DNA of 6,910 bases from Halomonas sp. (GTDB taxonomy: Bacteria; Pseudomonadota; Gammaproteobacteria; Pseudomonadales; Halomonadaceae), in NCBI GenBank assembly GCA_007116835.1, contig SKHS01000014.1:1-6910 (forward strand). Reading direction: 5' to 3'. Below the pieces are notes generated by a model, which was not told the origin of the DNA, ran no database searches, and was given only the letters and a program-made list of their open reading frames with translations. Shown here one piece after another: positions 1-5,469 of the stretch. Each line of letters opens with the position of its first letter. Position 1 is the first letter of the stretch. A program made the position numbers and the translations under genes.

Positions 1-76
1 ATCGGGAATCCACTTTGGCCTGGCCTGCGGGAAAGACGAGGGCGGCTCGGTGGCGTCATCGTCAGGCGCTTATACG

Positions 77-115
77 AAAAATCCCCCAGGGCTTGCGCCC
101 TGGGGGATTTTTTTT
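77..115. terminator. Strong, probably bidirectional intrinsic terminator
   Basis: The arms ATCCCCCAGGGC (81-92) and GCCCTGGGGGAT (97-108) pair perfectly around a 4-nt loop, and flanking A and T runs extend the stem. To the right the hairpin is followed by eight Ts (108-115), a textbook intrinsic terminator for rightward transcripts. To the left the A run 77-81 becomes a U-tract for the leftward hisC transcript, whose stop codon is about 20 bp away. It therefore ends hisC and also some rightward transcript entering from outside the window. Confidence 0.9.
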
Positions 116-133
116 GCTTAGAAAATGTGAGAA

Positions 134-1195
134 TTAGCGGCAGATCGCTTCTAGCGCTTCTATTAAGCTATCCATTTCATCATCTGTGCCGATGGTGATG
201 CGCAGGAAGTTGTTGAGCACGTTAGTATTAAAATGGCGTACTAAGATTCCCCTCTCGCGAAGCCCTGCAAATAGCTGAGCACCTTCAAAGTTAGGGTGTT
301 GAGCAAGCACGAAGTTGGCTTTTGAGGGTAAAACCTCAAAGCCTAGCTGCTCAAGTCGCTGACGTGTGCGTTCGCGCGTTGCGATGACGTTATTTCGGCA
401 GGCGTCAAAGTGTGTTTCATCTTTCAGTGCTTCAATACCCACCAAGCTTGCTAGGCTATCCACTGGGTAAGAATTAAAGGAGTCTTTGATCCGCTGAAGG
501 CCGTCAATGAGCTCAGGTGAGCCAATGGCGTAGCCTAAACGTAAGCCAGCCAAGCTACGTGATTTAGAGAATGTTCCGGTAACGAGTAGGTTAGGGTAGC
601 GACCGACTAGGGCGACAGCACTTTCTGCACCAAAATCAACATAGGCTTCGTCAACTAACACGACTCGGTTAGTGACGCGTTTAAGTAGTGATTCAATGGC
701 TTCGAGTGAGTGTGCATGCCCAGTTGGTGCATTAGGGTTGGCAAAGATAACACCGCTACGCTCTGATGCACTCGCCAGGGCGTCGAGATCGACTTCCCAT
801 TGGGTATTCAATGGATGTTTGCGCAGTATGACGCCGTAAAGATTGGCGTAGACAGGGTAAAAGCTATAGGTGATTGAGGGCACATCCAGCGGTGCGCCGT
901 GGCAGAAAAAGGCCTGAAAGGCAAAGGCCAGCACTTCATCTGAGCCATTACCTACAAACGTCTCTGCTACGCTGACGCCAACGGTTTCTGCCAACGTTTC
1001 GCGCAGGGCGTAGGAAGTAGGGTCAGGGTAAAGTCGCAGATGGTCGATGGCATAATTGCGCAGCGCTTCGCTCACCCCTGGGGCAGGGGGGTAAGGGTTC
1101 TCGTTAGTGTTGAGTTTAATCACGCGTTCGCGTGGCTGCTCACCAGGCACGTAGGGGGTAAGCTCCCTAACGGCCGGACTCCAGTATTGGCTCAT
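134..1195 (-). CDS. hisC: Histidinol-phosphate aminotransferase
   Basis: This is a cytosolic PLP enzyme that transfers the amino group between glutamate and imidazole-acetol phosphate to give L-histidinol phosphate in histidine synthesis. It is a fold-type I aminotransferase of 353 residues, the usual HisC length. Visible landmarks are the N-terminal KLNTNENPYPP (27-37), the cofactor-binding NPNAPTG (153-159), VDEAY (181-185) with Asp182, the Schiff-base lysine in TFSKSRSLAGLRLGY (Lys211), and the C-terminal LRITIG (331-336), whose Arg332 should hold the substrate carboxylate. The frame stays open 32 codons further upstream, but the family begins at MSQYWSPAVREL, so I start there. The extension also contains an A/T-rich -10-like stretch (minus strand, 1226-1218), consistent with it being promoter DNA. 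The gene stands alone, with no other his genes beside it, and is divergent from the lipoprotein gene. Related aromatic aminotransferases share these motifs, but HisC is the best fit. Confidence 0.93.
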   Translation of the reverse strand: MSQYWSPAVRELTPYVPGEQPRERVIKLNTNENPYPPAPGVSEALRNYAIDHLRLYPDPTSYALRETLAETVGVSVAETFVGNGSDEVLAFAFQAFFCHGAPLDVPSITYSFYPVYANLYGVILRKHPLNTQWEVDLDALASASERSGVIFANPNAPTGHAHSLEAIESLLKRVTNRVVLVDEAYVDFGAESAVALVGRYPNLLVTGTFSKSRSLAGLRLGYAIGSPELIDGLQRIKDSFNSYPVDSLASLVGIEALKDETHFDACRNNVIATRERTRQRLEQLGFEVLPSKANFVLAQHPNFEGAQLFAGLRERGILVRHFNTNVLNNFLRITIGTDDEMDSLIEALEAICR

Positions 1196-1345
1196 GAAGG
1201 TAACCTGATTATCCTGACATAATATAGCCATGGTCGCCTGATGGCCGCCTGAGCGCAAGCATTCAAGTAGGCATAGGGGTGGGCGTTGCACCTTGTAGCG
1301 GTTATGCTGTCATAAGCGCGCGTAAACAATGTATGTCCAACACGA

Positions 1346-1353
1346 TAAGGAGA
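1346..1353 (+). promoter_or_regulatory. Ribosome binding site fixing the lipoprotein start
   Basis: TAAGGAGA is a near-perfect Shine-Dalgarno sequence, with 7 nt between AGGAG (1348-1352) and the ATG at 1360. It decides the start in favour of the Met that begins a lipoprotein signal peptide, against the in-frame upstream start at 1279. Confidence 0.85.
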
Positions 1354-1359
1354 CACTCA

Positions 1360-1809
1360 ATGCAATATAGGAGTTTGCTAGCCGGCTCGGCTATGTTGGC
1401 ACTGCTGGCGGGCTGTGCAGCTGGCCCAACGGATCAGCGTGAAGAGTCAGGAATGACGGCTTCTCAAACCAATTACCAAGGGACGCTACCTTGCCGAAAC
1501 TGCGACGGTATCGACCTGGATGTAACCATGGTGGGTGAAGAGACGAGTGTTCCTGAAGAGAGGACGTTCACTTTAAACGCCACTTACCGCAACCACCCCC
1601 AAACACCGCCGGACGAAAACTATGCCGGTAATTGGGAAGTACTGACCGGCACTCCATCTGACCCAGATGCTACTGTCTATGAGTTAACGCCGGATGGCGA
1701 TGGGCAGATCTATTATTTTCTACGCATCAGTGAGCGCACGTTGGAGCTGATCGACCCCGAGCGTCGTCGTTTTGAAAATGGCGAAATGCTGCAGTTACAG
1801 CGTCAATAA
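1360..1809 (+). CDS. NlpE N-terminal-domain outer-membrane lipoprotein
   Basis: This is a 149-residue lipoprotein resembling the N-terminal domain of NlpE, the envelope lipoprotein linked in E. coli to copper tolerance, surface sensing and Cpx signalling. The signal peptide is short (Arg4, hydrophobic core about 6-18) and ends in the lipobox LAGC, with Cys19 as the lipidated residue. The next residue is Ala, not Asp, which predicts Lol sorting to the outer membrane. The mature part contains the NlpE signature YQGTLPCRNCDGIDLDVTM, with a CxxC pair at Cys45 and Cys48, and then a small beta-rich domain with NWEVLTG and YYFLRI. E. coli NlpE is about 236 residues with a C-terminal OB-like domain, which is absent here. 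The open frame extends 27 codons upstream, but the ribosome binding site and signal peptide fix this start. It is monocistronic, with its own terminator 16 bp after the stop. The copper or Cpx role is inferred from the family only. Confidence 0.85.
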   Translation: MQYRSLLAGSAMLALLAGCAAGPTDQREESGMTASQTNYQGTLPCRNCDGIDLDVTMVGEETSVPEERTFTLNATYRNHPQTPPDENYAGNWEVLTGTPSDPDATVYELTPDGDGQIYYFLRISERTLELIDPERRRFENGEMLQLQRQ

Positions 1810-1825
1810 GTAGTGACGCGACGCT

Positions 1826-1850
1826 AAAAGGCGGCCATCGGCCGCCTTTT
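1826..1850 (+). terminator. Intrinsic terminator after the NlpE-like gene
   Basis: The arms AAAAGGCGGCC (1826-1836) and GGCCGCCTTTT (1840-1850) form an 11-bp perfect stem with a 3-nt loop (or 5 nt if the closing pair opens). A T-rich tail (TTTTGTATTT) follows. It starts 16 bp after the lipoprotein stop and separates that gene from radA. Confidence 0.88.
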
Positions 1851-1865
1851 GTATTTCTAACTCTC

Positions 1866-1874
1866 TGTTATATA
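1866..1874 (+). promoter_or_regulatory. Candidate extended -10 promoter element for radA
   Basis: TGTTATATA matches the extended -10 form TGnTATAAT, with TG at 1866-1867 and the hexamer TATATA at 1869-1874. No good -35 hexamer lies at standard spacing, which extended -10 promoters can tolerate. It lies just after the upstream terminator and predicts a leader of roughly 25 nt before the radA ATG. This is a motif match only. Confidence 0.45.
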
Positions 1875-1904
1875 TACCTTGGTGGCGACTACAACAGGAG
1901 CGAC

Positions 1905-3281
1905 ATGGCGGTGGCAAAAGCGAAGAGTGCCTTTGTATGCACGGAGTGCGGCGCAGAATATCGAAAGTGGCAAGGGCAGTGTTCTAGCTGCCAGGAGTGG
2001 AATACGCTGAGTGAGATTCGTCTGGCCAGTGCGCGCCCTGGAAGCGGTGCCGCGACGGGAAGAGCGGGCTATGCAGGTGACCTATCCCGTGATGTGGTGG
2101 ATCTTGGCAATGTAGATCTCAGCGAGGTGCCTCGCCTCAGTTCGACCTTTGCCGAGTTTGACCGCGTGTTAGGCGGCGGCTTAGTGCCCGGGTCGGCGGT
2201 GCTACTGGGGGGTAATCCAGGCGCTGGTAAGTCCACGCTGCTTTTGCAAACTGCCTGTAAGCTCGCCCAGCAGCGGCGAATTGTATATGTCACGGGGGAG
2301 GAGTCGCTTTCCCAAGTGGCGATGCGCGCGCACCGCTTACAGCTGCCGACCAATGGGCTGAAAATGTTGGCAGAGACCAGTGTCGAAACAATCTTAGCAG
2401 TGGCTGAACGAGAAAAACCGGAGATTTTGGTCATCGACTCCATTCAAACGATGCACCTAGAAGATATTAGCTCCGCGCCAGGCGGGGTTGCCCAGGTTCG
2501 TGAGTCGGCGGCAGCGCTGACACGCTTTGCCAAGCAAACGAACACGGTGCTGCTGCTGGTGGGACATGTGACGAAAGACGGCACCCTGGCAGGCCCTAAA
2601 GTACTGGAGCATATGATTGATGCCTCGCTGCTGCTAGAGGGCGGTGCAGACTCCCGTTTTAGAACATTACGTGGCCAGAAAAACCGCTTTGGCGCGGTAA
2701 ATGAGTTGGGTGTGTTTGCAATGCTAGAGCAAGGGCTAAAAGAGGTGAAAAACCCCAGTGCAATTTTTCTGTCACGCCAGGAAGAGCAAGCGCCCGGAAG
2801 TTTAGTCATGGTGGTGTGGGAAGGCACCCGGCCAATTTTGGTGGAGGTTCAGGCATTGGTCGATGAATCTGCCTTGGGGAATCCTCGCCGTGTGGCCGTT
2901 GGTGTTGATCAAAACCGGCTGGCTATGTTGCTAGCGGTGCTAAATCGCCACGGTGGTCTGTTTACCGGCGATCAAGACGTCTTCCTTAACGTGGTCGGCG
3001 GCGTGAAAGTGCTTGAAACGAGTGCCGACTTAGCGGTACTGCTGGCAGTGGTATCTAGCCTGCAGAATCGCGCGCTGCCCAAAGAGTTGGTGGTATTTGG
3101 CGAAGTGGGGCTTTCAGGAGAAATTCGGCCAGTGCCCAGTGGGCAAGAACGTATTGCTGAAGCGGCTAAGCATGGTTTTCTACGAGCCATTGTGCCTCGT
3201 GCCAATGCGCCTAAACACTCGCCAAAAGGAATGGAGGTTATCCCAGTCGATAAACTGAGCGATGCTCTGGAAGCCCTTTAA
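1905..3281 (+). CDS. radA: DNA repair protein RadA (Sms)
   Basis: This is a RecA-like ATPase that helps process recombination intermediates, promoting branch migration and D-loop extension alongside RecA in the cytoplasm. It is 458 residues long, essentially full family length (about 460). Domains in order: an N-terminal C4 zinc finger (Cys12, Cys15, Cys26, Cys29 in CTECG and CSSC); a RecA-like core with Walker A GNPGAGKS (103-110, Lys109) and Walker B ILVIDS (174-179, Asp178); the RadA-specific KNRFG motif (259-263); and a C-terminal Lon-protease-like fold ending in FGEVGLSGEIRPV (398-410). That last domain is structural in RadA and not a working protease. Every hallmark residue is intact. 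The ATG has AGGAG (1896-1900) 4 nt upstream, a slightly short spacing. The stop is 45 bp before selD with no terminator seen between them, so readthrough into selD is plausible but unproven. Confidence 0.98.
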   Translation: MAVAKAKSAFVCTECGAEYRKWQGQCSSCQEWNTLSEIRLASARPGSGAATGRAGYAGDLSRDVVDLGNVDLSEVPRLSSTFAEFDRVLGGGLVPGSAVLLGGNPGAGKSTLLLQTACKLAQQRRIVYVTGEESLSQVAMRAHRLQLPTNGLKMLAETSVETILAVAEREKPEILVIDSIQTMHLEDISSAPGGVAQVRESAAALTRFAKQTNTVLLLVGHVTKDGTLAGPKVLEHMIDASLLLEGGADSRFRTLRGQKNRFGAVNELGVFAMLEQGLKEVKNPSAIFLSRQEEQAPGSLVMVVWEGTRPILVEVQALVDESALGNPRRVAVGVDQNRLAMLLAVLNRHGGLFTGDQDVFLNVVGGVKVLETSADLAVLLAVVSSLQNRALPKELVVFGEVGLSGEIRPVPSGQERIAEAAKHGFLRAIVPRANAPKHSPKGMEVIPVDKLSDALEAL

Positions 3282-3326
3282 CGTAAGCTATGCTAAGGAA
3301 CAACACCAAGACTAAGGAGAGGCGTT

Positions 3327-4364
3327 ATGAGTTCGATTCGGTTAACCCAATATAGTCACGGTGCAGGATGCGGCTGCAAAATTGCTCCAGATGTGCTGGA
3401 TGGAATTCTTGCTAAAGCAGGGCCTCCTGTGGGAAATAAACGTCTCATTGTAGGTAATCAGGGTCGTGAAGACGCCGCTGTGTATGACTTAGGTGATGGC
3501 CGTGGGATGATTGCCACCACCGATTTCTTTATGCCGATTGTTGATGATCCCTTCGATTTTGGCCGTATTGCAGCGACTAATGCGATTAGCGACGTGTATG
3601 CCATGGGAGGCACGCCGGTCATGGCGCTCGGGATTCTAGGTTGGCCACTGGACAAGCTTAGCCCTGAAATTGCGGGTGATGTTGTCGCGGGTGCTCAGGC
3701 GGTATGTCGTGAGCTGGGCGTAGCGTTGGCGGGAGGCCACTCGATTGATGCTCCAGAGCCACTGTTTGGTTTGGCAGTCAACGGCTTAGTCGATTTGGAG
3801 CACTTGAAACTCAACAGTCAAGCGAAACCGGGTGACCTGTTGTTTTTAACCAAGCCATTGGGCGTGGGGTTATTAACCACTGCCGAAAAGCGCGGCTTAT
3901 TGCAGGCCGGTCACCACGGCCTTGCCCGTGAAACCATGCTTAAGCCCAATCATATTGGCGTTGAGTTAGCGAAGGTGAAAGGCGTCAACGCCATGACGGA
4001 TGTCACCGGTTTTGGTCTTGCCGGGCATTTGACGGAAATGTGCAGCGCCAGTGGCGTGATGGCGAAAATTGATTTTCGCCGCTTACCCCGTTTAGCGGAA
4101 GCGGAAGCCTATCGTCGGCAGGGCGCTGTTCCTGGGGGAACCGCGCGCAATCGCGATGCCTTGGGCAGATTATTCCCCGTTATGGATGATGCTCATTGGC
4201 AGTGGCTGTGCGACCCACAAACCTCAGGTGGGCTACTGATTAGCGTCGACCCCGCCTGGGAAGACGATGTTGAGCGCATTGGCCGAGAGCACGGAATCAC
4301 TCTGGTACCGTTTGGCACCATGAACACGGTTCAAGGGGACGCGCTAATTGAGGTTGTTGGATGA
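3327..4364 (+). CDS. selD: Selenophosphate synthetase (selenide, water dikinase)
   Basis: This cytosolic enzyme converts selenide and ATP to selenophosphate, AMP and phosphate. Selenophosphate is the selenium donor for selenocysteine and for 2-selenouridine in tRNA. The protein has 345 residues (E. coli SelD 347). The glycine-rich N-terminal loop reads HGAGCGCK, with the catalytic Cys15 and Lys18 equivalent to E. coli Cys17 and Lys20. The catalytic residue is encoded by TGC, so this is the cysteine form, not a selenoprotein. Metal-binding aspartates are in place in GREDAAV (Asp49), SDVYAMGG (Asp89) and TDVTGFGLAGH (Asp225), and TTDFF (64-68) is conserved. The C-terminal half carries the PurM/AIRS-type ATP-binding fold with CDPQTSGGLL (295-304). 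A strong Shine-Dalgarno TAAGGAGA (3313-3320) stands 6 nt before the ATG. The stop overlaps the mnmH start, which implies coupled expression with its selenophosphate-using partner. Confidence 0.98.
   Translation: MSSIRLTQYSHGAGCGCKIAPDVLDGILAKAGPPVGNKRLIVGNQGREDAAVYDLGDGRGMIATTDFFMPIVDDPFDFGRIAATNAISDVYAMGGTPVMALGILGWPLDKLSPEIAGDVVAGAQAVCRELGVALAGGHSIDAPEPLFGLAVNGLVDLEHLKLNSQAKPGDLLFLTKPLGVGLLTTAEKRGLLQAGHHGLARETMLKPNHIGVELAKVKGVNAMTDVTGFGLAGHLTEMCSASGVMAKIDFRRLPRLAEAEAYRRQGAVPGGTARNRDALGRLFPVMDDAHWQWLCDPQTSGGLLISVDPAWEDDVERIGREHGITLVPFGTMNTVQGDALIEVVG
4061..4080. repeat. Inverted repeat inside selD
   Basis: GGCGAAAAT (4061-4069) and ATTTTCGCC (4072-4080) are perfect 9-bp inverted arms separated by TG. 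The element encodes part of MAKIDFRR in SelD. It could be an RNA hairpin (8-bp stem with a 4-nt loop) or a DNA dyad. No function is assigned. Confidence 0.6.
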
Positions 4365-5449
4365 GCCTAGCCACTGTTCAAGCGTCGTTAGCCCTTATTG
4401 CGCAAGAAATGCCGCTGATCGATGTGCGTGCCCCGGTTGAGTTTAATCAGGGGAGTTTGCCTGGCGCGGTGAACTTACCGCTTATGGTTGACGATGAGCG
4501 CCACCAAGTAGGCATTGCATATAAACAGCAGGGGCAGCAGGCGGCCATTGGCTTAGGTGAGCGTTTAGTCAGCGGCGAGGTTAAGCGAGCACGCGTTAAC
4601 GCGTGGCAGACGTACGTAGCGCGCTACCCGGAGGCTATCATCTACTGTTTTCGTGGTGGTTTGCGTTCACAAATTGCGCAGCAGTGGCTAGCTGAAGCGG
4701 GCATTAGTCGGCCGCGCATTGACGGGGGCTGGAAGGCGCTGCGTCAACGCCTGTGCCAGCGTATTGATGAGGCGTCTAACCAACCGATGTTGGTGGTGGC
4801 GGGGCTTACTGGCTGTGCAAAAACGACGCTTATTAATCAATTGAGTAACGGCATCGACCTGGAGGCTTGTGCTAACCATAAAGGATCGGCCTTTGGTCGG
4901 CAGCCAGAAGAACCGACAACGCAAATGGATTTTGAGCATGCCTTAGCCAAGCGCTTAATTGGGCTAACGGGCAAATTAGTCGTAGAGGATGAGTCGCGCC
5001 AGATCGGCAATGCCAATATTCCCCTTGCCTTTTGGCATGCTTTACAGCGTGCGCCGCGAATACGCATTGAAATGCCTCTAGACTGGCGTCTGGAGCAGCT
5101 GCGACACGATTACATTGAAGCGCTGGAGCGACGCTATACCGCTCGTTACGGTCAACAAGAGGGTTGGCAGCGCATGCAGCGCCAATTGGCCAACGCTTTA
5201 GAACGGTTGGCGAAACGCTTAGGTAACGCCCGCTTGCAGCGTTTACAGCGCTTGCAGACCATGGCATTTGGTGCGCATGCCATGGGCGATATTCACGCCC
5301 ATGAAGCATGGCTTGCGCCGCTGCTAACCGAGTATTACGACCCGCTTTATCGCTATCACCTTGCTAAACAGCGAGATCGCCGCCCTATGGAGCTGCACGT
5401 TGGCGATTGGGAAAGCTGCCTAGACGCCGCGAAGCAATGGAGCGCTTAG
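4361..5449 (+). CDS. mnmH: tRNA 2-selenouridine synthase (SelU/MnmH)
   Basis: The enzyme replaces sulfur by selenium at the wobble 2-thiouridine of certain tRNAs (Lys, Glu, Gln in E. coli), going through a geranylated intermediate and using selenophosphate from SelD. The protein has 362 residues (E. coli about 364). The N-terminal rhodanese domain opens with LIDVRAPVEFNQGSLPGAVNLP and carries its active-site loop CFRGGLRS with Cys96. The P-loop domain has GLTGCAKT (148-155), then a conserved block HKGSAFGR (173-180) and VVEDESRQIG (207-216). The C-terminal part ends with the conserved EYYDPLYRY (324-332). Two oddities are visible: the second glycine of Walker A is Ala153, and residues 291-299 are three RLQ triplets. 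The ATG lies inside an ATGA overlap with the selD stop, preceded by a modest GAGG (4350-4353), so translation is probably coupled. A terminator-like hairpin covers its stop codon. Confidence 0.97.
   Translation: MSLATVQASLALIAQEMPLIDVRAPVEFNQGSLPGAVNLPLMVDDERHQVGIAYKQQGQQAAIGLGERLVSGEVKRARVNAWQTYVARYPEAIIYCFRGGLRSQIAQQWLAEAGISRPRIDGGWKALRQRLCQRIDEASNQPMLVVAGLTGCAKTTLINQLSNGIDLEACANHKGSAFGRQPEEPTTQMDFEHALAKRLIGLTGKLVVEDESRQIGNANIPLAFWHALQRAPRIRIEMPLDWRLEQLRHDYIEALERRYTARYGQQEGWQRMQRQLANALERLAKRLGNARLQRLQRLQTMAFGAHAMGDIHAHEAWLAPLLTEYYDPLYRYHLAKQRDRRPMELHVGDWESCLDAAKQWSA
4590..4605. repeat. Perfect 16-bp palindrome inside mnmH
   Basis: CACGCGTTAACGCGTG reads identically on both strands. It lies in the linker coding region around residues 77-82 of MnmH. 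As DNA it has perfect dyad symmetry. As RNA it would need an internal loop and so would be a weak hairpin. It may be coincidental. Confidence 0.6.
5231..5257 (+). repeat. Three tandem 9-bp repeats in mnmH (RLQ x3)
   Basis: CGCTTGCAG, CGTTTACAG and CGCTTGCAG follow one another in frame and encode Arg-Leu-Gln three times (residues 291-299), within a predicted basic helix of the C-terminal domain. The first and third copies are identical and the middle one differs at two positions. Confidence 0.7.
5259..5303 (+). repeat. Two overlapping, mutually exclusive inverted repeats in mnmH
   Basis: The first pair is CCATGGCAT (5259-5267) with ATGCCATGG (5277-5285). The second pair is CATGGGCG (5281-5288) with CGCCCATG (5296-5303). 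The two hairpins share bases 5281-5285, so an RNA could form only one of them at a time. The region encodes roughly residues 300-315 of MnmH. No function is established. Confidence 0.5.
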
Positions 5450-5458
5450 CGGCGTTTT
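5424..5458 (+). terminator. Terminator-like hairpin spanning the mnmH stop codon
   Basis: ACGCCGC (5424-5430) pairs with GCGGCGT (5449-5455), and inside it AAGC (5432-5435) pairs with GCTT (5444-5447). A single G/A mismatch separates the two stems, and the loop is 8 nt. TTTTAT follows at once. The TAG stop (5447-5449) lies within the 3' arm, so the coding tail forms the terminator. The T-tract is short, so efficiency is uncertain. Read on the minus strand, the hairpin lacks a U-tract and would not serve the convergent gene. Confidence 0.55.
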
Positions 5459-5469
5459 ATGGCTTCGGC

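Noticed and set aside
1196..1291. N-terminal extension of hisC by 32 residues
   Set aside because: The HisC family starts at MSQYWSPAVREL. The extra residues show no family resemblance, and the DNA holds a -10-like A/T stretch.
1286..1316. Sigma-70 promoter for the lipoprotein gene (TTGCAC with CATAAG)
   Set aside because: The spacing would be 19 bp and the -10 match is poor. A promoter must lie in this gap, but I cannot place it.
1279..1359. N-terminal extension of the NlpE-like lipoprotein
   Set aside because: It would place 27 residues before the signal peptide, and a strong Shine-Dalgarno sequence directly precedes the ATG at 1360.
2069..2827. Two adjacent minus-strand open frames antisense to radA
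   Set aside because: These are shadows of the intact radA frame with low-complexity translations and no domain.
3360..3380. Possible selenocysteine codon at the SelD active site
   Set aside because: The catalytic position is TGC and both nearby cysteines are ordinary codons, so no recoding is involved.
4872..5309. 145-codon minus-strand open frame within mnmH
   Set aside because: It is fully antisense to a conserved gene, has no recognisable domain and no convincing ribosome binding site.
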